Source: Floccularia luteovirens (taxonomy: Eukaryota > Basidiomycota > Agaricomycetes > Agaricales > Squamanitaceae). Taken from it: 64,000 nt of DNA. Location: assembly GCA_009739215.1 (NCBI GenBank), contig VSJF01000010.1, positions 186,001-250,000 of the forward strand, given 5' to 3'. The notes under the pieces are model-generated. The model was not told the DNA's origin. It made no database searches and was given only the letters and a program-made list of their open reading frames with translations. This document shows, in pieces, positions 11,078-22,957 of the stretch. Position 1 is the stretch's first letter; every line of letters starts with the position of its first letter. Position numbers and translations under genes: made by a program.

Positions 11078-12936
11078 AATACCTCAACACCACTTCCTAC
11101 CCTCAATACAACTTCAACATGCTTACTATCAAGAAGTTATATATTTAGATACAGTTACTAAGGTTGTCGCCCATCTAAGATGGTAACTCTCCTTCAATAC
11201 CTCTTCTATTTTTATCCACATATATAGCAACACCCCTGGACAGAAATCCTTAGACTTTTCTCTTCGGATTTCCTGTCCAGGTGAGTAGATAGAATATGTA
11301 TACTTTACAATATAATAACTTTGGATTTCCTGTCTAGTTCAATGCACTTTCTGTTTCGCAGCCTGTTGCGACACTTCAAAACATGCACCATGCGAACTGC
11401 CCAGTTGCCCTTATAGGGAGGGTAACCCCTGTGGATTCATAAGGACAAGCAAGACAAGGGAGTAGTTTTAGATGAAGAGGCGGTAGTTTAGTAGTAGTTC
11501 TTATGTCAAGCTTTTAGATGAGAGTAGGTGATTGATACTGTCAAAACATATCCTACAACAGGCCTTAAGTACTACAGGAGACATGAGATAGGCTAAACAT
11601 AGAAAAAGAGGGAATATATGTAATGTGCATTGCATTATCCAGTCTATACCTAATGGTGATTTAATGTGATAAATGTGAAGGTGTGAAGGTATGAAGTAAT
11701 GAAGGAAAAGGAAAGTGAAATAGAAAGGAAAAGACATGAGGTGATAATAGGAAATGTGAATATGTGAAATGAAAAGGGAAACGTTGAAGAAAGGTAAGTG
11801 CGAGCAGGCTCAGAAGCCTAATGGGGAGCAGCATGTCTGTCTGCTAATTCTGAAGAAAGTTCCTTGTTGAGAACTTAGGTGGTTGTATTTAAGGAGTGGA
11901 CTTATGGATTAAATGATGGAGTGCACAGTGGTAGCATGCAGGTGTGGAAGAATGCAGATGAAGTCCGCATTAGAGAAGCAAAGTTAGATGTGCACAAGTG
12001 TGTTATCTTGCAGAGTGCAGGTGCGCTTGGTACATGAGGGATAAGTAGGTTGAGAGTGGTTTTTAGATTTTAGACACTAACTGATTGGGATGGTAGAAAC
12101 TTGTTCCTTTCACTATCTAAGTTACAATCTTTTATATCTACAGGCATTGTGGAAAGAGTAGTAAGTAATCAGAGAAATGTACTAAATTTAACGAATGGTA
12201 ACAGTAAAAAAATCACAAGGGGTATCACCAGGAATATGTGCTATACTGGTTATAGAATTGTGAAACTCACAAAAGAGAAAGAAAGACTAAACAATGCTGG
12301 AGGGCCATCTGGTCTGCCTTGCGGAAACACAGCAAGGCTGAGCATTGCTGTGCACTCGCATTACACATGACCAAGGTAGTAGTTGTGATCCTGTGCACTA
12401 ATATTAGCAGGAGCGCTGTTTTCTTGGTCCAAAAGGCAAATCCATGTGATAATCCTGATTAAGACTGATGATCAGATAAGTGATGGTGCTGATACAGGGG
12501 TTTTACTGGCTAATTTTAGGAAATGCAGTGGCCGAGGGGCTTGTGAGCTAAAGTTGATGGTTGATGGCATCAGTGGGCTGCATGGTCCTCATTAAGCTAT
12601 GTGGCATCTGGAAGAGTGTGCTGTGGGAATTAAGAATAGGGACGCATGTCCTAACTGTCACTAGTATTGAGCAGGGCATTTGTGGCATCTGGGGCTTCAC
12701 AATATGAAAGTTGGGTAGTCAATTGCATAAGAATTACTGAATGTTGTGCTTCGCATTGTGATTGGTTGGGGAAGTTCTCTGATGCGCGTTAGGCTTAGAC
12801 TATGTCTTGGGCTTACCATATCCGTTCCGAGGTAGTAGAGGTTTCCCACAATGTGATAAGTGTGAAATGGGACAGAATGTGATAGAAACAGAACAGAACA
12901 TGTTTATCCAGGGGTAGCGTGCACACTCACCCCACA

Positions 12937-13225
12937 CAAAGAAGAATGGTGATGCCATTTCTGATTTGGAGGGTCAGATATACCCTTTTGTGAGGTTTTC
13001 TTTAATAAATTCTTGCATTTTCTAATCTTCAATAGGGTTGAGGGGATAGATTTTGCTATCTTTATTCTTGAAATCAGATTTGAGATTGATCTTGTGATCC
13101 CAGGGGTATCTCGCTGGCATTCTGTCAGACTTTTGTTTACTGAATATGTCTTTAAATAGATGAAACTCTTTCAGGAGTTTTTCTTCTATTGTTATAGGTT
13201 CTTTAGGTATGGCATTTGCTGCCAT
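12937..13225 (-). pseudogene. Gypsy reverse transcriptase, N-terminal part
   Basis: The frame reads EEKLLKEFHLFKDIFSKQKS, MPARYPWDHKINLKSDFKNK, then PLNPIE and, past a stop, MQEFIKENLTKGYI, a TGA in place of the conserved Arg, PSKSEMASPFFF. This is the usual lead into the finger domain. It continues at 10434 on the other side of element D. Confidence 0.8.
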
Positions 13226-13351
13226 TGTTTGGGCCTAAGTTGTCTTGACTTGGATCAGGTATTCTTCTTCTGATTCAGAGTCAGAGTCTTCTAGATATTG
13301 TATGATTCTTTCAGGGTCAAGGGTCTCTTCATTTTGTTCTTCTTGTGTGAT

Positions 13352-13657
13352 TCAGAGAATTGCTTCTTCCACAGTTATTTGCACTAGTGGAGAGTTATCT
13401 TGAACATCAAGGGTTCCATTCTTCCAATCTATTGAGGGGTTTAGGCATTTAAGCCAGTCCATTTCCAGGATAATATCCTGTTTTCCTATATTAGTGATAT
13501 ATAAGGTTACCTTATGATTTGCTTCTCCTTTGAGTGTGAGAGGTGTCTCAATGTAGTGTGTGACTTGTTTGTTCAGAGATCTGTCTGCATTTGTTACATT
13601 TATTCTTTTCCCTAGTATGGGTCTTGGTTTTCTCTTGAGTTTTGGTATGAAATCCAA
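13352..13657 (-). pseudogene. Gypsy retropepsin-like protease region
   Basis: The frame contains VTLYITNIGKQDIILEMDWL followed by KCLNPSIDWKNGTLDV. This matches the C-terminal half of gypsy retropepsins, where (I/L)LGMDWL...NPxIDW is typical. The catalytic Asp-Ser/Thr-Gly should lie just upstream on the minus strand; a stretch near 13,660-13,700 reads SGATKSFIHLDF, consistent with it but missing a clean Asp in the frames I read. Confidence 0.65.
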
Positions 13658-14561
13658 ATGTATGAAGCTTTTGGTAGCTCCAGAGTCGACTAATGCTTTA
13701 GTAATGACTATTTCTTTTCCTGTTGTATTGTTTCCTACTTCGAATCAAAGTGGAACATATAGTGAGTCTTGTGTCATAAGAGTTGGTACTACCACTCTGA
13801 TTGGATAATCAATAATTGTGGCCATTATTGATCAGAGGAAAAATCCTCATTCTCAAATTCTTGAAAGAATTCTTCTTGTTCTTTATTAGGTAACTCTATT
13901 AATAGTGCTCTTAGTATGGCCAATATTTCTTTAGCCATTTTAGGTTTTTGGAAATTGTATTGCAGTGTGCTTCTTCTTTTGAGGGTTTTTCTTTTGGGCC
14001 AATCTCTAGATTGATGTCCCTTTGATGGCATATGAAGTATAGCAAATTTAGGAAATGCCTGTTTTGTTCTTTAAATGATATTCTATCAATTTCTTCTAGT
14101 TCTTCCATGTCTATGGCAAGTTCTTCGGTGTTGAGGCAGTTGATCTCCATTGTATTGGGGTCTCTTCCAGTCATTCTTGTTGAGAATAGACTTGGTTTTG
14201 CAAAGAGTTTTTTTCTTGAGTGTAGGAAGTCTTTTATGCATTGCATTCTGTCTGCAAATTGGAATGCATATTTGTAGACTTGTTCTATGATGGTTGGGAA
14301 GTTGTCTAGTTTGTAGAATCATTCTACTAGTTTGTCATTTAATCCTCTTAGGAATATGTCTATAAGTGATGCATCTTTGTGTATTTCTGCTTGAGATGAT
14401 AGAATTTTAAATTCTGAGATGTACTTGGTGATGTTGCTGCCTTGCATTGCTAAGTTGGCAAGGTTGGTTCTTGCTTGCATAGTGATATTCTGTGCTTGGA
14501 ATGCTTTGAGGAATGCTTTCTTAAATTATGACCAGATTCCATAATTTCCATTGGCAGTTTT

Positions 14562-14981
14562 TGTTGCAACAGCAACTCCACATAATAGATTAGTAGTCAT
14601 GTGATTAGTCACATGCTTGTCAGTCATGTATTGTAGACCTGATAAGATAAGATAAGGTCACACCAGTAAAATGACTAAGATGTAATGATACACACAGTCT
14701 AGAGCATTCTAGAGCTTACTGTGGACACGCGTATGACTCATGTTATGGAATGTATATGACTCATGTCCTACCTGGAGTAGACACAAGGTGTTTCATGTAC
14801 ACACTGGTAACTACATTAGGTATTACACAGCCATGCCTATAATGTATATAACAAAGGTAGTAATGTTAATATACCTGGTCCAAATTACTTGGTAGTAGTT
14901 AGTAGCATGCCCCTCTAAGCAACAGTAAGAACCCCAGGTAAGATAGTTCCTATCACTGTGTGTGACAGGCACTGCTCAACA
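14562..14981 (+). repeat. Family B solo LTR, duplication GTTTT
   Basis: It begins TGTTGCAACAGCAACTCC and ends GCACTGCTCAACA, 420 bp, flanked by GTTTT at 14557-14561 and 14982-14986. It splits the gypsy gag. Confidence 0.9.
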
Positions 14982-15437
14982 GTTTTGATGATATTTGAGC
15001 AGTAGATTGCCACTGTTCCTTCTTTCATAAATGAAAGTGTGAATAGGATTTTCTTCTTGTTGCTATTGTAGATTTCTTTGTTCATGTCCAGGTATATTTG
15101 AACATCTTGTAGGAATGGTTGGGCATGTTCTTTCTTTCCATTGAATGGTGTGGGTCTGCTGACATTAATTTCTTTAGCATTGCCTAACATTTCAATGTCT
15201 GATTTGTAAGTGATGTGCAGGGGTGATTATTGTGCTTCTTTATAGACTTGCTGTTCTATCTCTTGTTCTTCTTCATAATATTCTTCTGGTTCATTGGTTA
15301 TTTGAAGCAGTGGTGGTTGTTATGGTGTGTTGAGTGATTTGGCTGGTCTAACCCAAGAGTCTCTTGTCTATTGTTTAGTGGCTTGTTTTATGAGTCTTGT
15401 GTGTAATTTAGTAAATATGCTAGGTTGATGTTGTTGT

Positions 15438-15737
15438 TGTTGCGACAGCACGATCACATGATGGATTACATAATTCGTCAGGTGATAAGTCAGGTGATAT
15501 GTCACATGACTACACTCACATATGCCCCATGCCCTATGCCCTATGCATCATGCATGGACCCTTACAGAAATATGTACATACAGCTAGAACTGTATATAAG
15601 GACACTCTTATGTGAATAGATACCTTGTCCTATTCACTAGGTTGTAGTAGTAACACTAACCCTAAGGTGTGATCTAAGTAAGCACAAGGTAAGGCTTGAG
15701 TCTCTCCACTATGTCATGCATATATGGCTGCTCAACA
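15438..15737 (+). repeat. Family A solo LTR, duplication GTTGT
   Basis: It begins TGTTGCGACAGCACGATC and ends GGCTGCTCAACA, 300 bp, flanked by GTTGT at 15433-15437 and 15738-15742. It is shorter than the 380-bp copies because part of the U3 is missing. Confidence 0.9.
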
Positions 15738-15922
15738 GTTGTTGCTATGGAGGTGGGGATGGGGACCTTGCAGAGTAAGTTTCTAAAGGGTTGTACAAGG
15801 AAGATATTGGTCTGAAATCAGAGGCAGAGATTTTGCTTATAAAAGAGCATGGCAATTAAGGATGGTTGGGGGGTGTTGAGCTTTAGAGAAAGTGACAATT
15901 GATCAGCTTGATCTTTTGTTAC

Positions 15923-16485
15923 TGTTAGAGGTTGTGTCATTGTTTACTAGTCTTGTTGTTTGGCTATCTGGGTTAGAGAATAGTTGAAGGGGTTGCTAGT
16001 CAGATTTCCCTAGCAGAGTAGTAGGATAGACCACTACACAAGTTTCTAACTGCCACTTGCTGGGGCCTCACTGAGGTCAATTACAGTGGATAAACACTCA
16101 GGTATTTCAGAGTGTACAGTGTCATCCATGCCATTATTTACAACTTGCTAGCCATTCTAGACTAGAGGGGGAGTTTATCACAAAGATAATAGAGTATAAC
16201 CAAGTAGATTGGGATACTCAAAACTAAGATCAAGCTGAGGCTTGACTGTAGTTTCGCACTACTTTAAATACACAATTAGAAGTACTAATAATAAACTATT
16301 GCATACTATCTGAGTAAGTGTCGAGTCAACTCCAAGTTATATTGAAGTACTACTAGTCATTTAGAAGACAATACAAGTCATAAGAACTAACATAAAAGTC
16401 AAAATATGAAACATACAAGAGAAATGGAGAAACAAGGCAGAAACACATTATATGCACATTCTAAAGTCCAGGGAGATAATGTAAG
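15923..16485 (+). repeat. Family C LTR, 3' end replaced
   Basis: It begins TGTTAGAGGTTGTGTCATTG and runs through the family C body to AGTCCAGGGAGATAATGTAAG, where it changes into element D sequence instead of ending in AAGGTCATAACA. The shared GTAAG at the joint suggests recombination through a short homology. Confidence 0.7.
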
Positions 16486-16681
16486 GGGAACCCTAAGTTC
16501 AAACCTCTGAACCCTTCAAAACCACTCAGCAATGCCTCAACACCATTTCCCACTACTCTTGATACAACTTTAACATACTTACTATCAGGAAGTTATATTT
16601 AGATACAGTTATTAAGGTTGCCATCCATCTAAGATAATAACCCTTCTTCAACACCTCTTCTATTTTTATCTACATATATAG
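16481..16681. repeat. Fragment of element D
   Basis: GTAAGGGGAACCCTAAGTTC and the following 200 bases match the start of element D (from about 10,445), without the family C LTR that splits D there. It therefore shows the D sequence before that insertion: CAGCAATGCCTCAACACC is continuous here. Confidence 0.75.
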
Positions 16682-17196
16682 TGTTATGACCTTATCCGGA
16701 TATGCACTTATCTCCCTGGACTTTAGGCCATGCACATAACGTATTCTCACCTCATTTATTACTTTCCCATACATGTGTTGTATTTGACTTGCGTTTTAGT
16801 TCTTTTAACTTGTCATGACTTGTATAGGCTTCTAAATGACTTGTAGATACTTCTGTATGACTCTGTGCTGACTTGTAGCTTACTGAGCAAGCATGCAATA
16901 GGTTATTATTAGAAGTAGTGTACTTGTATTTAAGTAGCACAAAACTACAGACAAGCCTCAGCTTGATCTTAGTTTCAAGTACCCTCTAATACAGGTGATT
17001 ACTCTGTTATCTTAGTAACAACCTAAGTGACTCTCCCTCCCCTGTCTAGGATGGCAGGATCATTGTATATAACAGCATGGGTGACACCATATACACAGAA
17101 AGGCCTGTGTGTTTATCCTCTGTAACTGACCTCAGAGAGACTCCGACAAGTGGTTTGTAACTTGTATAGTGGTATCTCCCACTTGTTACTGTTAGG
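16682..17196 (-). repeat. Family C LTR, reversed and truncated
   Basis: It starts TGTTATGACCTTATCCGG, the reversed family C end, and stays recognisable to about TATAGTGGTATCTCCC. The remainder of the LTR start is absent. A short plus-strand family C start (TGTTAGGAGTTTATACATC, about 17,203-17,261) follows it. No target duplication was found, so this is a rearranged patch. Confidence 0.6.
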
Positions 17197-17261
17197 AGTT
17201 TATACATCATCGTTTACTTGTCTCATTGTTTGGTTGTCTGGATTAGAGAATGGTTGAAGGG

Positions 17262-17829
17262 TGTTACCGCTATGCGTGATATTGTTTGTTGTGTGAGTGG
17301 AGTTGAATGCTAGTCACGTTTCCCTAGCGCGTCAAGGGGTAGAGTCCTTGAACTGGTTACTTTAGCCACCAGTGGGGGGCCTCGTCAAGGTCAGTTACGA
17401 TGGAGGGAACAGCCAGGCATTTCAGGCTGTACGCTGTCTTGCGTGCCGCTATTTACAACTTGCTAGCCATCCTAGACTAGGGAGGGAGGAGTCGCTTAGC
17501 GCACACAGAGGTAGCAGGATAATCAAGCATGTTAGGCAGTATCCAAAACTAAGGTCAAGCTGAGGCTTGCCTACAGTTTTGCGCTATCTTAAATATATAA
17601 AATATACTACTAATAATAGACTACAACAAGGCATATCACTAAGCTTGTAAGTCATATAGAAGCAGTACCAGTCATAGAAAGGTGCATTGAGTCAAATAGA
17701 TGCGCATATGAGTCAAAACATGAAACATAAGAGTCAGTATACTAAAGATAGGAAACATCAGGAAAGCGCATTGAAGACACATGTACTAAAGTCCAGGGAG
17801 ATATTGTAAGTCCAGATAAGGTCATAACA
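17262..17829 (+). repeat. Family C LTR, copy 4
   Basis: It begins TGTTACCGCTATGCGTGA and ends AAGGTCATAACA, 568 bp, closest to the copy at 10500. The flanks (AAGGG and ATTAC) do not match. Confidence 0.8.
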
Positions 17830-19370
17830 ATTACTACTATTCTGAGCTAGTGATCTAATCATTAGTCTATCTACACCTATAAAATTTTGAAGCTATACTT
17901 TATATGTGGAGGAAATCTCTGTAATTCTCAATTGGTGTAAGCTGTGTTTCATGATGATTAAGCAGTATTGCTTATGTAATGCAAATAGTGAAATCTATCC
18001 CAAGATTTAACCAAGCCCACTTGATCAGACCATCTCACATGGTAAATATGGCCTTGTGAGAAGATAAAGATATAGTATGTCACCTAGCTAGTCTTTTAAA
18101 ATCTTAGACTGACCTTGACAATCCCAAAAAATATTATTTGCACTAAACAACTTCTCAAATAAGGGTGGCTACTCAGATTGGCTCATGAGCAGATATGATG
18201 TAATGATAATCTGGTAACAACTGGTGAGTCATACAAGGCCAAATCAGATCTTCTGTAATTTACTGATAACTTGAGTATATCCAGTAGGTTTGGTTGCTGT
18301 CACAGTCAGGCCATCTTTGGAAATGCACTATCAAGTCCTCTTTCTGCAGAACATTGCAAGCCAGAAAGCAAATCTTGAAGCCTGCTGCAATTGCACAAGA
18401 CATTGTGAAAAAGACCCTGAAGCCATCAATAAAAAAAGAGGCAGTTATTTGTAGATCTAGCCCTGCATCAACTCAGAAAGCCCTGAGACTAACTATGGCA
18501 TAGTGAGAATTCTACTCAGAATATTCTAGATAAGTACATATCTATGCAGGACAAAATCACAATGTTCCAGAAAGATTCTCATTCTGCATGAGTGATATTG
18601 GTGTTATGCAGTATATGAATGACCACTCTGGTACTTATTGGCATTACTACTTCATGATTACACAATCGTCACACCATTAGATTACCAATCACAAATTCCA
18701 TATATAAGTCTCATCACAGCATACAATGCACCTTAGTTTATTCTCTCGTAAACTAAGGTGTAAGTACATACTTTATATCACAACAAATATACTATAGACT
18801 AATTCTTTTACTTAGCTTACCTTTCCATTAATAGGTACAGCTCAAATAAAGTTTATTCTCTCATAAACTAAGGTCTTACCTTTCCATTAATAGAACTGTC
18901 TAATTGCTAGAGTACTATACACCACAACCTTTTGATTCTACTCAAATCACAAATTCCAGGTATTCCATTATCAGAGACCAGAGGGTATAAGCATATTAGT
19001 GGTGGAATTATAATTGTATTCACTGGCCAGTCGAGGACATACACTATGAATATTATAATGTGATATCTGACTATTAGATTTGAAGTGCTGAAGGGCTCTC
19101 TTTAAGTAATTGTTATAGCTCCATCATAATCCTACTATTTTAATTCAGTAATAATCCACAGTGTCATACAACTAGCTGTAAATCTGTCTTGAGACAAAGC
19201 TCCTTATATATATAGAGAGGAGGGTACTTAGAAATTTGAACTTGTTGGCATTCAACATTCAAGGACTATTGAGTAGACTTTCCTAAACCTTCAAATTATT
19301 CTGCAAGGAACATTGCAGGGACTCAGGGAAACCACAGTCATAGAAATCACATAACTCACTTCAAAGGGAA
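17830..19370. other. AT-rich non-coding stretch
   Basis: No gene was recognised. A tract around 18,602-18,790 has TGTTATG, a TATATAAG box and CACAACA, and may be a further solo LTR, but no duplication was found. ACCTTTCCATTAATAG occurs twice (about 18,820 and 18,880). The segment 19,240-19,325 resembles 34,940-35,050 upstream of P1, which suggests it is the native flank of the gene island that the copia element separated. Confidence 0.5.
18729..18760. repeat. Perfect 12-bp inverted repeat
   Basis: CACCTTAGTTTA and TAAACTAAGGTG face each other across an 8-base loop. A second GTTTATTCTCTC...AAACTAAGGT copy lies about 120 bp downstream. Confidence 0.85.
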
Positions 19371-19375
19371 CCAAG

Positions 19376-19796
19376 TGTTGAGCAGCGCCTGTCACACACA
19401 GTGATAGGAACTATCTTACCTGGGGTTCTTACTGTTGCTTAGAGAGGCTGTGCTACTAACTACTACCAAGTAATTTGGACAAGGTATATTGACATTACTA
19501 CCTTTGTTATATACATTATAGGTGTGGCTGTGTAATACCTAATGTAGTTACCAGCGTGTACATGAAACACCTCGTGTCTACTCTGGGTAGGACATGAGTC
19601 ATACACGTTCCATAACATGAGTCATATACATGTCCACAGTAAGCTCTAGAATGCTCTAGACCATGTATGTCATTACATCTTAGTCATTATACTAGTGTGA
19701 CCTTATCTTATCTTATCAGGTCTACAACACATGACTGACGAGCACGTGACTAATCACATGACTACTAATCTATCACATGGAGTTGCTGTCACAACA
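19376..19796 (-). repeat. Family B LTR (3' LTR of the copia element)
   Basis: Plus-strand ends are TGTTGAGCAGCGCC and GCTGTCACAACA. It is preceded by CCAAG and nearly identical to the other LTR at 28679-29099; the few differences give a rough age for the insertion. Confidence 0.92.
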
Positions 19797-19843
19797 CATC
19801 CCCTCACTAAGTGCAGCTATTTCAAGCATGCTTAGTGGACCAT

Positions 19844-20311
19844 CTAAGCGAGAAACTCAAGCTTTAGATTAGTATGGCATTTAACAAATAGTTCATGAGA
19901 TAGAGGCTTTGTGAGCATATCTGCAGGGTTGTTGACCTCTTCAACGAAATAAACCTTGACCTTCCAGTTTTTGATACACTCTCGTATATAGTGATACCGG
20001 ATGTTGATATGCTTTGTGCGCCTCTTGGCGACAGGATTACTGGCTATAAAATTTGCACCTTGGTTATCCATGTAGATGGGTATTGGTTTTACAAAGGGTA
20101 AACCCATCTCATCAAAGACATTTATCATCCACATTAGCTGGCGGCAACAATCAGAGCCTGCCATGTATTCTGCTTCTGTGGAGCTTAAGGCAACAGTTTT
20201 TTGTTGATGGCTTTGCCATGCAATGATGCCCTGTGCTAGCATCATGTAAAATCCTGTATGGGACTTACGGGATATTTCATCACTGGCCCAATCAGAATCT
20301 GTATATGCAAA
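19844..20311 (-). pseudogene. Copia RNase H, C-terminal part
   Basis: After the family A LTR the frame resumes as YTDSDWASDEISRKSHTGF, then VALSSTEAEYMAGSDC, IYMDNQGANFIASNP, HINIRYHYIRECI and a final NNPADMLTKPLSHELF. These are the conserved Asp/Glu positions of copia RNase H (YxDSDWA, STEAEY, DN) and the typical end of copia pol. The part is open and well conserved, so the element decayed late. Confidence 0.9.
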
Positions 20312-20693
20312 TGTTGAGCAGCCATGTGTGCAAGACACAGTGGAGGAACTCAAAGATCTTACCTTGTGCTTACTTAGATCACACCTTACGGTTAGTGTTA
20401 CTACTACTACCTATAGAATAGGACAAGGTATCTATTCACATAAGAGTGTCCTTATATACAGTTCTAGCTGTATGTACATATTTGCATAAGGGTCCGTGCT
20501 ATGTCCGTCATAGTCACATGTCTACTTCATAGAACCTTGTAGAAGGTTATAGAACATGTTTAGTCATATTGCACGTGATGCATAGGGCATAGGGCATATG
20601 TGAGTGTAGTCATGTGACATATCATCTGACATATCATCTGACTTATCATGTGACGAATTATGTAATCCATCATGTGATCGTGCTGACGCAACA
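20312..20693 (-). repeat. Family A solo LTR in copia RNase H, duplication GCAAA
   Basis: Plus-strand ends are TGTTGAGCAGCCATG and GCTGACGCAACA, flanked by GCAAA at 20307-20311 and 20694-20698. Excision in silico rejoins GKSSEGLFAYTDSDWAS in frame. Confidence 0.95.
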
Positions 20694-22957
20694 GCAAATA
20701 ACCCTTCGCTGGACTTGCCTTGATAGACAATTTTATAGTCCTGGGTACTGACCAAGTACCTCATTATATGCTTAGCTTTATTAACATGGTCTTGTGTTGG
20801 GTTTGCAGAGAATGTGCTAAGACGGATTACGCTATATGCGATATCCGGTCGAGTTCCAATCATAAGGTATAGCAAACTCCCTATGATTTGTTGAAACTCT
20901 GAGCGCAGCTGTGAAGTACACAGACCTTCATTTGGAAGGGGCTTATAGCCTGCTGGTAGAGGAGTATCAGCGCGTTGCACATTCTCCATTCTGAAACGCT
21001 GCAATACCTTTTTCAGATAGCTTACTTGGTCAATCTTAATGGTTTGACCTTTCCACTCAATGCGCATTCCTAGAAATTCTTTAAGATCTCCCAGATCATG
21101 ATATTCCAAGCACTTCATAAATTCCTTTTTCTTCTGGTTTACAAGTCCAGGATTAGACCCAGTCCATATTGCATCATCTACATAGACAACAGCAATGATG
21201 CAATCGCGTCAGTCTTTCGACCAATGAACAAATATGCCTGAGTTGGCATGGCATTTAGAGAAGCCCAGTTCTTTCATAGATGCCACAAGTTCACAATACC
21301 AAGAGTTAGCAGCTTGTTTTAATCCGTATAGTGCTCTCTGGAGTCGTATCACTTCCTTTTCTTGTCCTTTGACTACGAAGCCTTCAGGTTGAATCATGTA
21401 GATTTCTTCTTCAAGTTTGCCATAGAGAAAGGCAGACTTGACATCCAGACCAGTAATAATCCAATTTCTCAAAGCCACTAAGGCAAGAAGGATGCGCACA
21501 GTTTCAAATCTTACTACTGGCAAGAAGATCTCCTCAAAGTCTAACCCTTCGATTTGGGAGAAACCTTTTGCAATGAGTCATGCTTTTTTATGTCCATCGG
21601 ACTTGACGTTAAACACTCATCTGTTTTTGACAGCTCTTCAACCTTGGGGTAGGTCTACTAAACCTGAGAATACTTCATGTTTGCGGAGAGCCTCCATCTC
21701 TTCCACACATGCTACTTTCCATTCCTTTTGAGCAGCAGGATTTAACCACACAATATCTTTGAATTGGGTGGGAACTTCATTTATAGCTCCAGCACCTTTG
21801 GCAAGCAGATAAGCCATGAATTCTACACCCCCTTCCTGTGCCAGTTCACTGACATAAATGTCATTGTCATCGATGTCCATGTCATCTTTGACCCATGCAT
21901 TTCCATGTGCCATCTAGTTCTCTCTACCAGGTTTGCTAGTGGTAGTAGGAAGAGGTGCACTTGAACTAGGTATAGGAACCTGTTCTTGATGAGCAGCCAT
22001 GTGTGCAAGACACAGTGGAGGAACTCAAAGTCTTACCTTGTGCTTACTTAGATCACACCTTACGGTTAGTGTTACTACTACTACCTATAGAATAGGACAA
22101 GGAATCTATTTTGCATAAGAGTGTCCTTATATACAGTTCTAGCTGTATGTACATATTTACATATGATGGTCCATGCATAAGGCATGGGGCATAGGGCATA
22201 TGTGAGTGTAGTCATGTGACACATCATGTGACATATCATGTGTGACTCATCACCTGACGAATTATGTAATCCATCATGTGATCGTGCTGACGCAACAGTT
22301 CTTGGCATTGAGTTCTACTAGGGTAGAAAGGCTCAACATTCTCTTTCCAAAAGTGGTTTGAATCCTGGTTACAGATTTGCTCTGTAGGTGGAACATCTTC
22401 ACCAAAGATATTGCCTTTATGGCGTGGCACTTTTCTCTCTCTATGTGAGCATCTCAGTTCAACAGGAGCCAGTATAGTGGTACACTCCCAAGGCACTGTT
22501 GTAGGTAGCGGCACTACTGGGGGACCTGGGTAGGACTATTTAGAATAGTCTCGTACCCACCATCTTCTGCGGAGTTCCTCATAGTCCTGTTCTCTAGGCA
22601 TAAAAGGATTGCGTGGTACAATATCCATGCCAGGAGGTGTGATAGGACTACCTGTTTGAGATTGAGGCAGGATATCTGTAGCACTGTCATGTGCATCTTC
22701 CCCTTCATGGTCAAGTGAGGATGGTGGAAGAGGATTAGACTCTCCTTCATGTTCCTCAGGAATGTACTCAGGATAGAAACTATCATCATCAAATGGTGTA
22801 GTAAGAGGGAGATCTGGTAATGGTACCATTTCTTCACTATCATCACTGACTTCAGAGTCTTCGCTATCTTCAGCATTGACTGGGGGATTCTGTCCTACTT
22901 CGGTTACACCTCTTTTGTTATGATCTGGACATTTGGGAAAGAGGAGCTCATCAAATA
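20694..22957 (-). pseudogene. Copia reverse transcriptase remnant
   Basis: Read downstream on the minus strand: an acidic linker (EEMVPLPDLPLTTPFDDD), a family A LTR, then WLNPAAQKEWKVACVEEME, VRFETVRILLALVALRNWII, DVKSAFLYGKLEEEIYM, LQRALYGLKQAANSWYCEL, VVYVDDAIWTGSNPG with the YVDD catalytic motif, and IIGSLLYLMIGTRPDIAYSV. Stops replace Trp in the expected GWRAV, NRWVF and DWRDC motifs and Arg in HKKARLIAKG. Confidence 0.9.
21987..22297 (-). repeat. Family A solo LTR, duplication GTTCT
   Basis: Plus-strand ends are TGATGAGCAGCC (one change from TGTTGAGCAG) and GCTGACGCAACA. GTTCT lies at 21982-21986 and 22298-22302. Confidence 0.92.

Larger units (their letters stand above)
10435..12936. 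mobile_element. Element D, 2.5 kb with TGTGGGG...CCCCACA ends
   Basis: The ends TGTGGGGAGTG and CACTCACCCCACA form a short imperfect inverted repeat, and CAAA flanks both sides (10431-10434 and 12937-12940; ACAAA if the last base is counted as target). It interrupts the gypsy reverse transcriptase cleanly. Inside is a family C LTR (10500-11077). The part from about 11,790 to 12,850 resembles insertion F at 22,958-24,538. No coding frame is convincing. It could be a long solo LTR or a compound of two LTRs. A 200-bp piece recurs at 16,481-16,681. Confidence 0.65.
7357..15922 (-). mobile_element. Decayed Ty3/gypsy chromovirus with nested insertions
   Basis: On the minus strand the order is gag, retropepsin, reverse transcriptase, RNase H, integrase, chromodomain, which is the chromovirus order. 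It is broken by many stops and by four insertions: family A LTR (15438-15737), family B LTR (14562-14981), element D (10435-12936) and family B LTR (7960-8380). Removing D rejoins ASPFFFVTKKDG across the reverse transcriptase. Its own LTRs were not recognised; the 5' side runs into a family C LTR at 15923. Several conserved arginine positions are TGA where CGA is expected. Confidence 0.85.
13825..15922 (-). pseudogene. Gypsy gag remnant, split by two LTRs
   Basis: From upstream, the minus-strand frame reads TKDQADQLSLSLKLNTPQPS, then past a family A LTR PTPFNGKKEHAQPFLQDVQI and LFTLSFMKEGTVAIY, then past a family B LTR AMQGSNITKYISEFKILSSQ and IDIFLRGLNDKLVE. This is the retrotransposon gag domain (fold around FxGxxxxAxxFLxxxxxY and F.xGL). 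The nucleocapsid end reads KGHQSRDWPKRK, in which the last Cys of a CCHC knuckle is now Trp. Several stops break the frame. Confidence 0.78.

Noticed and set aside
18602..18790. A further solo LTR (TGTTATG...CACAACA with TATATAAG)
   Set aside because: No matching target duplication and no second copy in the window.
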